A DNA stretch of 64,000 nt from an uncultured Lachnoclostridium sp. (GCA_946499505.1 CAMMSL010000001.1:221064-285063); one strand, 5' to 3'. Positions 1 through 8,927 are shown, counted from the first letter of the stretch. Program-made: numbers and translations. Notes: a model not told the origin generated them from the letters alone.

Positions 1-1
1 C

Positions 2-253
2 GCATCGGGTCTCTTCGCGGTCGGGGGATGCGCCATAGGGATCTACTCAATCGGAGGTCTGGCCGTGGCTCAGAAAATAGCGGCAGGCGGTGCGGCGCAT
101 GCCACTATCGCCATCGGTGATGCAGCAAGCGGAGAAATCGTCATTGACATTCATTCCGGCATCACACCCGAAATGGTGCGGCAGATAATCCTCACACGCT
201 TTCCTGAGACTTGCAATATTATTGCGAAACTTTTTTCTATGGCTGTATCCTGA
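2..253 (+). CDS. C-terminal part of a glycine-rich membrane protein (5' truncated)
   Basis: The reading frame is open from the window edge and stops at 253, so only the last 83 residues are present. The visible part begins with a small-residue, hydrophobic stretch (repeated G, A and I, with GGCAIGIYSIGG and AAGGAAHATIAIGD motifs), typical of Firmicute membrane proteins built from Gly-Ala-Ile repeats. It ends in a short soluble tail with the segment TPEMVRQIILTRFPE. The function cannot be told from this fragment. An internal GTG at 65 is not the real start, because the same repeat pattern continues upstream of it. The following gene converges on it from the minus strand with only 23 bases between stops. 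Confidence 0.6.
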   Translation, partial: ASGLFAVGGCAIGIYSIGGLAVAQKIAAGGAAHATIAIGDAASGEIVIDIHSGITPEMVRQIILTRFPETCNIIAKLFSMAVS

Positions 254-276
254 TCATTTTTCCCAGAAATTCAGCC

Positions 277-3200
277 TTACATATCAAACAGACTCATCTG
301 CTGCCATTCCTGCTCTTGCTTCTTTTTCTCTTCATTTTCATGAACAGATACATCTGCAGGAATGGCGCCGGTAAATTCAGACTCCTCCCCGGAAGTTGTC
401 AGGATTAATTCTTCTTTCGCCCTTGTCATTCCCACATAGAATAAACGGCGTTCTTCTTCTTTGTCCGACGGATGCTTCTCATTCTCCAGCGGGATCGAAC
501 CTTTCTCCACTCCATAGATAAATGCTACAGAGAATTCAAGCCCTTTCGAACCGTGCAGAGTCATGACGGTGACCGCGTCGGAAGTATATTTCTTACTGCC
601 GCAGCGCTTCAGGTCACTCTCCACCCCCAACTCAAGAGCATACAGAAATTCTGTCATTGTCTTGTAAAATACCGACGCCTGCAGGAGTTTCTGCATGGCA
701 GGATCGTCTGTCAGTTTCATCTCTTCCATCCACTGTTCAAGGAATTTCTGAGGCTTTTTCTTTTTATAAAGCGGACGGTACTTGATCAGAGTATTTCTGA
801 TCACTTCCTCAGCCATATCGCTCCAGTCCAGTTTCCAGAAGTATTTCGCACATATCTCCATCCCGGAAATATCGCCAGCCATATCCGAATCCTCGTTCCG
901 CTGCGCGTTCTCTGATTCTTCAATAGGGACATCCGGCGGATTCCCGGATTCCGCTGTCTGCTCTATGAGGCGGAAAAAGCAGAGGCTGTTCTGTACAGAC
1001 TCTTCGTTCAGGTAATCTTCCCTGCCGGCGATCACATAAGGAATGCTCTCTGTTCTCAGGCATTTTTCCACCAGCTCCGCCTGATGATGGGTGCGGCAGA
1101 GGACCGCAATCTCATCAAAGCTTCGGACTTTCTGTTCCGGATGTTCCCATGCAGTCTGATGAGCTTCGATCATGCCCATGCCGCCCGCCATCCGGTTGAT
1201 CTCCTTTGCGATAAATATTGCCTCGCCCATAGGGCTTCCGGCACGGACAATCCGCACAGGAGCGCCGTCCGGACAGTTCGGATGAAGCATTTCTCTCTCT
1301 TTTTGTTCTCCTGATTCCGCCTCCCCGATCACCGCTGACGCCGCCTTCAGGATCTGAGGCGCGGAGCGGTAATTTTCCTTCAGGCTTACAACCTCAAGGT
1401 CATCATATTCTTTCTTAAGGCGCTCGAAACAGGCACTGTCCGCTCCCCGGAAACCGTAGATCGACTGATCCGGATCGCCGATCACGAACAGCTCCCTCCC
1501 TGCACAGCTCCACAGCTTCACTAATTTAAGCTGTGCCGGGTTGATATCCTGAAATTCATCGACCAGAAGATACCGGAACTTTTTCTTCCATCCGTCATTC
1601 ACCCGGCCATTCTCGATACGCTCCGCTGTACGCAGCAGAAGATCATCAAAATCCAGCAGGTGCTGTTCTTTCTTCCTCTCTTCGTAAATCTGAAAAGCCT
1701 GCTGCCATGCCGGATCATCAGAAATACCGGCATCGGAAGGATCACCTGTAAGGGCATCCTCCATTCCGGATTTTCTGCGCGATACCTGTTCCAGAAACTT
1801 TCCGGCTTTTGCATTTACCCCTGTATGTGCGATAACCTCTTCTGCCAGAAGCCGCTGCTGCGCCTCGCCCATCAGGGTAAATTCTTCTCCCTGCTCTTTC
1901 AGGAAATTCAGGCAGATTGCATGAAAGGTTCCGATCTGCATCGCGCGTCCGGCCTGTTTCTTTCCTGTCTCTTTCTCAATACGCTCCCTCATCTCGGCCG
2001 CCGCCTGATTGGTAAATGTAACCGCCGTGATCTCCGCCGGGCGTACTTTCCGGTATTCCAGAAGATAGCGGAGTCTGGACACAAGCGTCTTTGTCTTTCC
2101 CGTACCAGGGCCTGCCTTTACTGCAATGTGGGATGACGTACACCGGACAGCATATTCCTGCTCCGGATTCAGACGTGCAGACATATTCTGCCGTTGCCCC
2201 TCCTTTTTCTCCGAAAGTTCCGTATACTTCTGACCCTCCGTATCCCGTTGTTCCGTTGTATTCTTCTGGTCTGCTGTATTCTGCCGTCCTTCTTTCTCTG
2301 CCCCTGCGATTTCTTCTCCTGCTTTCTCTGCCTCTCCGCTTCCCTGCGTTCCAAGGAGTTCGAAAAAGCTCATCTGCCCCTCTGTATTATTCAGCTCTTC
2401 TGCGCTGAACAGTTTGATCACGCCGTATTCTCCGTCAAAGCCCGGTATCCGTTCTACCTGCCCACGGCGCAGACGCCCGATTCCTTCAGCCACACGGGTA
2501 CCGGATACTCTGCGGATATCCTCCAGAGGGAGATTTCTCAGAATATCAAATTCCGGTCCCAGTTCAGAGAGCACTTTCTGATATTCTCTCTGAACTTTCA
2601 CACTGGCCGCAGAGTGTCCGGAAGAAGCTCCGATGACTTCCGGTAAAGGCACCAGACTCTCAAACGGTTTTGCATTTTCCCTGACATATCCTTCTGCCCG
2701 GTCTGAGAGTTCTTCCACACGGTGGGACACTCCGATCGTGATCTTCCTGCCGCACACCGGACAGATTCCATTGTATTTCAATGTATCGGATGGCGTCAGA
2801 CAAAGGTTGCATTTACGGTGCCCGTCCATATGATACTTGCCCTCCTCGGGGAAAAACTCAATTGTACCATACAATCCTTCACCCGTCTGTATGGCACGGG
2901 ACAGCCCTTCGTAGGACAAAGGAATGTCAAATAAATTTGCCTCTCTTCCCAGTTTTGCAGGGGAATGAGCGTCCGAGTTGGAGATCAGCTGATACCGGTC
3001 AAGGGCTGAAACACGCCAGTTCATCGGCGGATCCGAAGAAAGCCCCGTTTCCATGGCATGGATATACGGGCTCAGGTCCTCGAAACACTCTTCCACTGTG
3101 TCAAATCCAGAGAACGCCCCGAACAAGGAGAAATGAGGCGTCCAGATATGGGCCGGCACATAGACCGCCTGCGGGCTCAGTTCCAGAATGATCTCCAGCA

Positions 3201-3627
3201 GGTCATGACAGTCCACACCGAGGATCGGCCGTCCGTCAGAATGGATATTCCCGATCTGCTCCAGCTTTGCCGAGATTCTCTCCGCATCCTCAAGACTGGG
3301 CAGGAGGATCAGGCTGTGAACTTTACGCACTTTTCCATTCTTCTTATAAATGGAACTGATCTCTCCGGTTATAACAAACCGCGGGATTACTTCTCCCGGG
3401 ATCGCTTCGTCTTTGATCCTGTACTCGTCTTTCAGTACATATAGCCCGTCCTCCGCAGGCTCCAGTTTCTCCTCCAGCTCTTCCCGCCATGCCGGATGAG
3501 TAAAATCACCGGTTCCCACGATATGTATTCCTTTCTTTCTCGCCCATAGGTCCAGATGCTCCGGCGTGCAGTCTTTGCTCGTTGCCCGGGAATATCTGGA
3601 ATGAATATGTAAATCTCCTATGTACAT
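277..3627 (-). CDS. Endonuclease Q-like PHP nuclease fused to a UvrD/Rep-type helicase
   Basis: 1116 residues. Residues 1-240 form a PHP metal-dependent domain with DLHIHSRYS at the N-terminus, HIWTPHFS and SNSDAHSPAKLG. Next comes a zinc ribbon near 275-300 (CNLC...CPVC) and further sequence of the endonuclease Q type, a family that nicks 5' of deaminated bases. A low-complexity Glu/Gln/Thr/Lys linker covers about 410-480. A superfamily 1A helicase follows: Walker A GPGTGKT near 508, DEFQD near 690, GDPDQSIYGFRGA, a TLHGSKGLEF motif and the C-terminal RLFYVGMTRAKEEL. Start at 3627 has AGAGGT seven bases upstream. The fusion suggests coupling of lesion incision to strand unwinding in DNA repair; that coupling is inference. 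The gene appears to be transcribed alone. Confidence 0.88.
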   Translation of the reverse strand: MYIGDLHIHSRYSRATSKDCTPEHLDLWARKKGIHIVGTGDFTHPAWREELEEKLEPAEDGLYVLKDEYRIKDEAIPGEVIPRFVITGEISSIYKKNGKVRKVHSLILLPSLEDAERISAKLEQIGNIHSDGRPILGVDCHDLLEIILELSPQAVYVPAHIWTPHFSLFGAFSGFDTVEECFEDLSPYIHAMETGLSSDPPMNWRVSALDRYQLISNSDAHSPAKLGREANLFDIPLSYEGLSRAIQTGEGLYGTIEFFPEEGKYHMDGHRKCNLCLTPSDTLKYNGICPVCGRKITIGVSHRVEELSDRAEGYVRENAKPFESLVPLPEVIGASSGHSAASVKVQREYQKVLSELGPEFDILRNLPLEDIRRVSGTRVAEGIGRLRRGQVERIPGFDGEYGVIKLFSAEELNNTEGQMSFFELLGTQGSGEAEKAGEEIAGAEKEGRQNTADQKNTTEQRDTEGQKYTELSEKKEGQRQNMSARLNPEQEYAVRCTSSHIAVKAGPGTGKTKTLVSRLRYLLEYRKVRPAEITAVTFTNQAAAEMRERIEKETGKKQAGRAMQIGTFHAICLNFLKEQGEEFTLMGEAQQRLLAEEVIAHTGVNAKAGKFLEQVSRRKSGMEDALTGDPSDAGISDDPAWQQAFQIYEERKKEQHLLDFDDLLLRTAERIENGRVNDGWKKKFRYLLVDEFQDINPAQLKLVKLWSCAGRELFVIGDPDQSIYGFRGADSACFERLKKEYDDLEVVSLKENYRSAPQILKAASAVIGEAESGEQKEREMLHPNCPDGAPVRIVRAGSPMGEAIFIAKEINRMAGGMGMIEAHQTAWEHPEQKVRSFDEIAVLCRTHHQAELVEKCLRTESIPYVIAGREDYLNEESVQNSLCFFRLIEQTAESGNPPDVPIEESENAQRNEDSDMAGDISGMEICAKYFWKLDWSDMAEEVIRNTLIKYRPLYKKKKPQKFLEQWMEEMKLTDDPAMQKLLQASVFYKTMTEFLYALELGVESDLKRCGSKKYTSDAVTVMTLHGSKGLEFSVAFIYGVEKGSIPLENEKHPSDKEEERRLFYVGMTRAKEELILTTSGEESEFTGAIPADVSVHENEEKKKQEQEWQQMSLFDM

Positions 3628-3780
3628 AATGACACCTCTTCATCTCAACTGTAAAGTAACTGTTCCACACATTGAACATTTACCTCAATCATACACCTGC
3701 AAAAATCCAGAATCAACCTTTGCCCCGGCAATGATCAAAGATGTGTCTGGTGCGCAAATTAGTGCATTCTGCTCATCTGC

Positions 3781-3818
3781 AAAAGCGGACCATTTTCGTA
3801 AACTACGAAAATGGTCCG
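3781..3818 (-). terminator. Rho-independent terminator of the MetE-like gene
   Basis: A 14-bp perfect stem (CGGACCATTTTCGT and its complement, loop of about six bases) lies directly after the stop codon of the minus-strand gene at 3827. On the minus strand the stem is followed by CTTTTGC. It also insulates the downstream endonuclease Q/UvrD gene, which would otherwise be read in the same direction. Confidence 0.75.
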
Positions 3819-3826
3819 ATACGCTT

Positions 3827-4957
3827 TTATCCCCATACTTCTTCTGCAATCTCTCTAACCAGCCGAATCTTCTCCCACTGCTCTTTCTCTGTCAGTTTAT
3901 TTCCGATCTCACAGGATGCGAATCCACACTGGGGGCTCAGACACAGCCTGTCAAGAGGAATATATTCCGCCGCCTGATGAATCCTGCCGATCACCTGCTG
4001 TTTGTCTTCCAGCACCGGTGACTTTGTCGTGATCAGACCAAGTACTACCATTTTGTCGTCCGACACAGCACGCAGAGGCTCAAATCCTCCGGAGCGCTCG
4101 TCGTCGTACTCCAGATAGTAAGCGCTGACATTTTCTCTCGCGAAAAGATACTCCGCTACTCTGTCGTATGCCCCGCTGCTCGCCCAGGTTGAATGGAAAT
4201 TTCCCCGGCATACATGCGTACTGATGACCATATCCTCCGGCTTTCCCTCAATCGCCAGATTATTGATGGTCAGAAGCTGTTCCATGATCCGGCGCAGTCC
4301 TTCCTCGTCCGTATCGAAGATTTTACACGCATTTGGGTCCACGCACATCCCCCAGGAGCAGTCGTCAAGCTGCAGATTCCGGCACCCTGCGTCGTACAGA
4401 TCCCGGATGACTTTCTGATATCCCTTTGCAATATCCTCCATCAATTCTTCTGTATCTGTATAATACTTCTTTGTATTTTCATTAAGCCCCGGCATAATCA
4501 TCTGCTCCAGGAACTGCGCCGGTGCAGGGATCGTCTGCTTTGCTACGGTATTTTCATCCTCCAGTTCTTTGACAAATTTGAAATGTTCCACAAACGGATG
4601 GTGATCTACCGACACTTTTCCGGTCAGATAAGTGTCATCGATCATAGCCGCTTCATCATGAAATGGAAGTCCGGTTTTTGTCGGATGATGTCCCACTCCG
4701 TGGAATCCCCACATAAAATCAAGATGCCAGGTTGCTCTGCGGAACTCTCCGTCTGTGACAGCCTTTAGCCCTGCCTGTTTCTGTTTTGCCACAAGATCAC
4801 GAATGGCCTCATCCTCCACTTCTTTTAATCTGTCCGCTGAGATTTTCCCCGCCGAGAAATCCGCTCTTGCCTGTTTCAGTTTCTCCGGGCGCAGGAAACT
4901 TCCCACTGTATCAACTCGAAAAGGTGATTTTGTTCTCTTTGTAAATCCTATATTCAT
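3827..4957 (-). CDS. MetE C-terminal-like methionine synthase (YxjG/YxjH type)
   Basis: 376 residues, about half of full MetE, matching the short cobalamin-independent methionine synthase II family that transfers a methyl group to homocysteine-type thiols. The zinc ligand pattern is visible: STHVCRGN (His and Cys), YLEYDDER (Glu) and SPQCGFAS (Cys). The N-terminus FRVDTVGSFLRP is the usual family opening. Start at 4957 is chosen because CAGGAGG precedes it and an upstream in-frame extension of 46 residues is low quality. The methyl donor is not clear for this short family. No SAM riboswitch or S-box was found upstream. It is a single gene with its own terminator. Confidence 0.85.
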   Translation of the reverse strand: MNIGFTKRTKSPFRVDTVGSFLRPEKLKQARADFSAGKISADRLKEVEDEAIRDLVAKQKQAGLKAVTDGEFRRATWHLDFMWGFHGVGHHPTKTGLPFHDEAAMIDDTYLTGKVSVDHHPFVEHFKFVKELEDENTVAKQTIPAPAQFLEQMIMPGLNENTKKYYTDTEELMEDIAKGYQKVIRDLYDAGCRNLQLDDCSWGMCVDPNACKIFDTDEEGLRRIMEQLLTINNLAIEGKPEDMVISTHVCRGNFHSTWASSGAYDRVAEYLFARENVSAYYLEYDDERSGGFEPLRAVSDDKMVVLGLITTKSPVLEDKQQVIGRIHQAAEYIPLDRLCLSPQCGFASCEIGNKLTEKEQWEKIRLVREIAEEVWG

Positions 4958-5107
4958 ATCCAGCCTCCTGTTGTTTGTCTTACTTTCTGTTTTTCTTACT
5001 TCTGCACAGATATTTGAGCATATCCGCACATTCTGGCTGCCCCTCTGTACGGTCAATATTGTAACACGGCTTTTGTGACAGGTGATAATACGCATAAATA
5101 ATAGCGG

Positions 5108-5128
5108 GTTATAGCCGCAGTCTATAAC
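5108..5128. promoter_or_regulatory. Small inverted repeat upstream of the superoxide dismutase gene
   Basis: GTTATAG, seven bases, then CTATAAC form a perfect 7-7-7 dyad about 90 bases before the sod start. It resembles a regulator binding site more than a terminator because there is no T-tract. It does not match the Fur/PerR consensus. The rest of the 4958-5217 intergenic stretch shows no clear promoter pair or RNA element. Confidence 0.3.
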
Positions 5129-5217
5129 TCAGAGAAGAGCAATCCGGCTGCCTTATCGTAAGTAATATACGCAGATGTTCTTTCATATACTGTCAAGAAA
5201 AACTTCAGGAACTTATC

Positions 5218-5868
5218 ATGAACAACTATTATCCTTTTATCAACACGCCTCTCCCATGCGCCTATGATGCACTCGAGCCTTTTATCGATGAAAAAACAAT
5301 GCATCTTCACCATGACCGGCATCTCCAGACATACATTGACAACCTGAATCGTTTTCTGGAGGAGCATCCTTCTCTGCAGAACTGTTCGCTGGAAGAGCTG
5401 CTCACCATGTGGTGCAGACTCCCCTGCCATCTTCAGGCGCCGCTTAAGAACAATGCGGGAGGCGTATATAATCACCGGTTCTATTTTGACGGGTTGAAAC
5501 CTTCTCAACGTATAAATACTCCCCCACATGACTCATCCCGGCTTTTCCACGAGATGACACAGCAGTTCGGCAGCCCGGAGAATTTCCGCTCACAGTTCAA
5601 ATCTGCCGCGCTGTCTGTCTTCGGATCCGGCTACGCATGGCTTGTGTCCGACAATGGCGTCCTCAAGATCGTGACCTCCTCCAATCAGAATACACCTCTG
5701 CGCCATTCCCGCACACTTCTCCTGAATATCGACGTCTGGGAGCACGCCTATTATCTCAAACATTATAACCTGCGCGCCGCATATATCGACGACTGGTTCC
5801 ATGTAGTCAACTGGGAGAAAGTGTCCGATAGATTTGCCGCCGGGCCCCCGGACTGCGGATGCAGATAA
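5218..5868 (+). CDS. Superoxide dismutase, Fe/Mn family
   Basis: 216 residues, usual length for the family, which converts superoxide to oxygen and hydrogen peroxide. The four metal ligands can be placed: His in MHLHHDRHLQTY, His in GGVYNHRFYF, and Asp plus His in DVWEHAYYL. The surrounding GSGYAWLV motif is also conserved. There is no signal peptide, so it acts in the cytoplasm. The C-terminus has an unusual DCGC pair. FDGL instead of the more common FWNCL-type segment, and a few other changes, make the metal preference uncertain. It stands alone on the plus strand. The start has only a weak Shine-Dalgarno (CAGGAAC). Confidence 0.85.
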   Translation: MNNYYPFINTPLPCAYDALEPFIDEKTMHLHHDRHLQTYIDNLNRFLEEHPSLQNCSLEELLTMWCRLPCHLQAPLKNNAGGVYNHRFYFDGLKPSQRINTPPHDSSRLFHEMTQQFGSPENFRSQFKSAALSVFGSGYAWLVSDNGVLKIVTSSNQNTPLRHSRTLLLNIDVWEHAYYLKHYNLRAAYIDDWFHVVNWEKVSDRFAAGPPDCGCR

Positions 5869-5913
5869 GGATGATGCACAGTTGTGATATTCTCTATTAT
5901 CCGCCCTTATAGC

Positions 5914-5949
5914 AGAGCGGGCAGACACTTTTATATGCCTGCCCGCTCT
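5914..5949. terminator. Hairpin downstream of sod and of the regulator relic
   Basis: AGAGCGGGCAG and CTGCCCGCTCT form a perfect 11-bp stem around a 14-base loop. It lies 46 bases after the sod stop on the plus strand and just after the stop of the relic on the minus strand. Neither side has a good T-run, so factor-independent termination is only a guess. Confidence 0.4.
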
Positions 5950-5961
5950 AATAACCACGGA

Positions 5962-6108
5962 TTACTCCCCAATCTTATACCTTATGGCTTTTTCGAGGAA
6001 TTGAGCGCATCCGGAGACTTTCCGGTCATAATACAATTTAAACCGCTCATCGCTGATATACATATTTGCGACTACTTTGTGCGCCTCTTCCAAACGCTTG
6101 CGGATTTT
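5962..6108 (-). pseudogene. C-terminal relic of a MerR-family regulator with TipAS domain
   Basis: The minus strand reads 48 codons ending in a stop. They contain the segment MYISDERFKLYYD, then GCAQFLEKAI, which closely match the end of the TipAS effector-binding domain of MerR-family multidrug regulators (typical pattern MYVADERFxxxYD...GxAxFLxxAI). The frame runs into stop codons immediately upstream, so the MerR DNA-binding domain and most of TipAS are missing. A MerR-type promoter lies only about 30 bases further upstream, which suggests an internal deletion that joined the promoter region to the 3' end. The relic starts at 6108, just after the stop. It was recognised by eye. Confidence 0.6.
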
Positions 6109-6134
6109 CTATCATAGGAGCCGTTCTGATGTCA

Positions 6135-6165
6135 ATGATAGATGTTTACGCTGCGTCAAGGTCAA
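6135..6165 (-). promoter_or_regulatory. MerR-type promoter with a 19-bp spacer
   Basis: On the minus strand TTGACC (6160-6165) and TATCAT (6135-6140) are separated by exactly 19 bp, the long spacer that is the hallmark of MerR-activated promoters. The spacer contains the imperfect dyad TTGACG-CAG-CGTAAA, in the position where MerR proteins bind. It now drives only the regulator relic. Confidence 0.6.
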
Positions 6166-6180
6166 GTATAAACTTAAATT

Positions 6181-6223
6181 TAAAAAAAATTGTAAAAGCT
6201 CCCTGTCCACCGGGACAGGGAGC
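6181..6223 (-). terminator. Rho-independent terminator of the DUF4190-type gene
   Basis: GCTCCCTGTCC and GGACAGGGAGC form an 11-bp stem with a very short loop at 6198-6223. On the minus strand it is followed by TTTTACAATTTTTTTTA, a clear U-tract. It closes the minus-strand gene ending at 6270. Confidence 0.85.
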
Positions 6224-6269
6224 AAACTTCCTCATATCTTCTTCGCGTAATAAACAAAAAACTCAGATC

Positions 6270-6992
6270 CTAAAGCAATGACACAGTCAGCACAATATTC
6301 AGCAGCCATCCTGCCGCCGCAATGCAGATGCCTATAATACTCAGCACCTTACCTGCTTTCGCCATTCCGGCCTTACTGGATCCGGAACCCATACGTGCCT
6401 GTGCAATGCCGATGATTCCGAGGATTACTCCGATCAGCGGCACGAATATTCCTATGACAACGCTGAGGATTCCCAGCACGAGAGCTATCGTAGCCGCCCC
6501 GGTGTTGTCTGTTGTCCGCACCGGAATCGGCTGCGGATTCGGCTGTCCGTAATTTCCCTGCGGCGGGATATTGCCCTGGGCCCCGGGAACTCCCTGAGGC
6601 GGAACATTTCCCTGCTGCATCGGGCTCCCCTGAGGTGCCGCGCCATTCTGAGCAGATGCTATATTCTGCTGAGGTATCTGCTGCTGAAGCACATCAAACA
6701 ACTGCTCCAGACTGCTTTTATACGGCTTCTTCATAGCAATTCCTACAAAACCGTCCAAATCCCACTCACCGCCGGCTGTTCCTTTCAGCCATGCCTCGAG
6801 ATGGAACACTCCGCCTGCATATGACCACTTCAGATATTTATATCCTTCGACCATTCCGTCGCCTGCACGGTATGCCGGCTCCCCGTGCCAGTCCGACATC
6901 ACAAATTTGTTCTTCTGCAGATAATCATTGACAATAAATGCCACAAAATCATCCGGCTTGTTGAGTGTGATATCTTTTACATATCTTGCCAT
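6270..6992 (-). CDS. Membrane protein with N-terminal soluble domain and DUF4190-like C-terminus
   Basis: 240 residues. The first 100 form a globular domain (MARYVKDITLNKPDDFV, later WDLDGFVGIAMKKPYK) that I cannot assign to an enzyme family. A Gln/Pro/Gly-rich linker (residues 105-160, PQGxxQ-like repeats) leads to two hydrophobic helices (ATIALVLGILSVVIGIFV and IIGICIAAAGWLL) like DUF4190 membrane proteins. Start at 6992 is supported by AAGGAGG eight bases upstream; the longer open frame has no ribosome site. The role is unknown, perhaps envelope related. Confidence 0.65.
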   Translation of the reverse strand: MARYVKDITLNKPDDFVAFIVNDYLQKNKFVMSDWHGEPAYRAGDGMVEGYKYLKWSYAGGVFHLEAWLKGTAGGEWDLDGFVGIAMKKPYKSSLEQLFDVLQQQIPQQNIASAQNGAAPQGSPMQQGNVPPQGVPGAQGNIPPQGNYGQPNPQPIPVRTTDNTGAATIALVLGILSVVIGIFVPLIGVILGIIGIAQARMGSGSSKAGMAKAGKVLSIIGICIAAAGWLLNIVLTVSLL

Positions 6993-7073
6993 AATCGTTC
7001 CCTCCTTATTCTGCTCCATGATAACCATGTGCTATTCATTCCTATAAAACAGAGTATCATGGATCGGATAAGA

Positions 7074-8063
7074 TTACAAGATTACACTGTCTATCTTCGC
7101 CAGTTCCTCCTGACTGAATTCAACATTTTGTATTGCCCTGATGTCGTCAAGCACCTGCTCCGGTCTGGACGCTCCGACAAGTACGCTTGTCACGATTCCG
7201 TCGCGGAGCACCCAGCTCAGTGCCATCTCGGCAAGGGTCTGTCCTCTTCCCGCTGCAATCCCGTTGAGATTACGGATCTGCTGGAGGCGTTCCTCCGTGA
7301 GTGCCTCTTTTTTGAGGAACCTCCCGTCTGTCATGATGCGGCTGTCCTCCGGAATCCCGTTTAAATACCGGTTTGTCAGCAGCCCCTGGGCAAGCGGGCT
7401 GAACGCTATGATCCCTTTTCCGAGCCGTGCCGCTGCCTCTTTCAGCCCGTTGTTCTCGATGGTCCGGTCGAAAATGGAGTACCGGTTCTGATTGATAATG
7501 AACGGGCACCGAAGCTCTTCAAGAATTGCTGCCGCTCTCTCCAGAGTCTCCCCGTCATAATTGGACAGACCGGCATAGAGAGCTTTTCCGGATGTGACCG
7601 CCTGTGCGAGCGCTCCCATTGTCTCCTCCAGCGGCGTCTCCGGATCCATCCGGTGATGATAGAAGATATCCACATACTCAAGCCCCATCCGTTTCAGGCT
7701 CTGATCCAGGCTTGCCAGAAGATATTTTCTGCTTCCCCAGTTCCCGTAAGGTCCCGGCCACATGTCATATCCGGCTTTCGTGCTGATGATAAGCTCATCA
7801 CGGTACTGTCCCAGATCCTCTTTTAATATCCTTCCGAAATTCTTCTCTGCGCTTCCGGGCTCCGGCCCGTAATTGTTCGCAAGGTCAAAATGTGTGATCC
7901 CATTGTCAAATGCGGTAAAGCAGATCTGCTTCATAGTCTCATAGGATCCTGTATCACCGAAATTGTGCCAGAGTCCCAGCGATACTGCCGGGAGCTTCAG
8001 GCCGCTGTTCCCACAACGGTTGTAGGCCATATTTTCATATCTTTTTTCTGATGCATTGTACAT
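7074..8063 (-). CDS. Aldo/keto reductase, YghZ-like
   Basis: 329 residues. NADPH-dependent TIM-barrel oxidoreductase. The catalytic tetrad can be seen: Asp and Tyr in THFDLANNYGP, Lys in ISTKAGYDMWPGPYG, and His in DIFYHHRMD. The long insert with PGPYGNWGSRKYL is characteristic of the YghZ/GpR subgroup, which reduces L-glyceraldehyde 3-phosphate and other aldehydes. The nearby SPLAQGLLTNRY and GASRPEQV motifs bind the cofactor. Start at 8063 is preferred because the in-frame ATG 15 bases upstream is itself part of the GGAGG ribosome site. It appears to be a single gene. Confidence 0.88.
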   Translation of the reverse strand: MYNASEKRYENMAYNRCGNSGLKLPAVSLGLWHNFGDTGSYETMKQICFTAFDNGITHFDLANNYGPEPGSAEKNFGRILKEDLGQYRDELIISTKAGYDMWPGPYGNWGSRKYLLASLDQSLKRMGLEYVDIFYHHRMDPETPLEETMGALAQAVTSGKALYAGLSNYDGETLERAAAILEELRCPFIINQNRYSIFDRTIENNGLKEAAARLGKGIIAFSPLAQGLLTNRYLNGIPEDSRIMTDGRFLKKEALTEERLQQIRNLNGIAAGRGQTLAEMALSWVLRDGIVTSVLVGASRPEQVLDDIRAIQNVEFSQEELAKIDSVIL

Positions 8064-8117
8064 AACTTTTTCCTCCATATCCCAATATTCTGACTGATGG
8101 TAGATACAGTATTTTCT

Positions 8118-8927
8118 TCAGACTGTCTCTCCGTCCGTCGGCTGCTCCTTCTTCAGGAATACATATTCCCGCTCATTTGAGAACGCTTCATCAAAACAGT
8201 ATCCCAGTCTGTCAAAACCCTTGATCCCTTCCGGGCCTTCCACCTCGTGCTCTGCCAGATAGCGCACCATCTCGCCTCTCGCCATCTTTGCAAGCGTTCC
8301 TTTCTGTTTTACTTTCCCGTCTGCAAGCTCCCCGAACACAATGGTCAGATATCTGTCTGCCGGCGCAAGGTACTTCTCCACGCATTTCGAGTATTCTTTG
8401 GATGCCAGATTTACAATAAGACTGCCCTTATGATCCGGATGTTCCGGCTGTCCGTCAGCTGCTTTCTGACCTTTTCCGGTCACTTCCCGGTACAGTTTAT
8501 CGCCCCAGAATTTATACAGATCGCCGGCTTCAGACGCTTTTGCCTGCATCTCCAGCCTGTAGGGCACCACGCCGTCAAAAGGTTTCAGCACACCATAAAA
8601 GCCGGACAGGATCCGCAGATGTTCCTGAATATAATCCGTCTGTGCACCTCCGAATACAGCGGGAGCCATATACTGATACTGGATCCCCTCATAGGCGATC
8701 ACTGCCGGCGTCAGATTCCGCTCCAGATCCATCTCCTGAAATCTTCTGTAATTCTGTTCTGCAATTTTGTCGTTGCATTTCCACAGTTCCTTTGCCTGTG
8801 CAAATGTAAGATTTTTCATCCATGTAAGGAGCTCTGTCGTCTCATCAAGGAAAACAGGCACACTCCTGCACGCCAGAGTATCTGTGTCAATATTCATTTT
8901 TTTGGCTGGTGAAATAATGATCTTCAT
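8118..8927 (-). CDS. yaaA: Peroxide stress protein YaaA (DUF328/UPF0246)
   Basis: 269 residues. It opens with MKIIISPAKKM, the family signature, and contains ERNLTPAVIAYEGIQYQ, LSGFYGVLKPFD and LVNLASKEYSK. In E. coli YaaA limits free iron and binds DNA during peroxide stress. Its start overlaps the stop of the metallophosphoesterase gene by four bases (ATGA), so the two are translationally coupled. The C-terminus is slightly extended with an acidic tail. Confidence 0.92.
   Translation of the reverse strand: MKIIISPAKKMNIDTDTLACRSVPVFLDETTELLTWMKNLTFAQAKELWKCNDKIAEQNYRRFQEMDLERNLTPAVIAYEGIQYQYMAPAVFGGAQTDYIQEHLRILSGFYGVLKPFDGVVPYRLEMQAKASEAGDLYKFWGDKLYREVTGKGQKAADGQPEHPDHKGSLIVNLASKEYSKCVEKYLAPADRYLTIVFGELADGKVKQKGTLAKMARGEMVRYLAEHEVEGPEGIKGFDRLGYCFDEAFSNEREYVFLKKEQPTDGETV

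Noticed and set aside
4958-5217. Possible SAM or S-box riboswitch upstream of the MetE-like gene
   Set aside because: No conserved SAM-I, SAM-II or T-box core sequence or terminator was found in this stretch on the relevant strand.
5884-6117. 77-residue plus-strand ORF over the regulator relic
   Set aside because: It has no ribosome site or family signal, and the minus strand gives a clear TipAS match.
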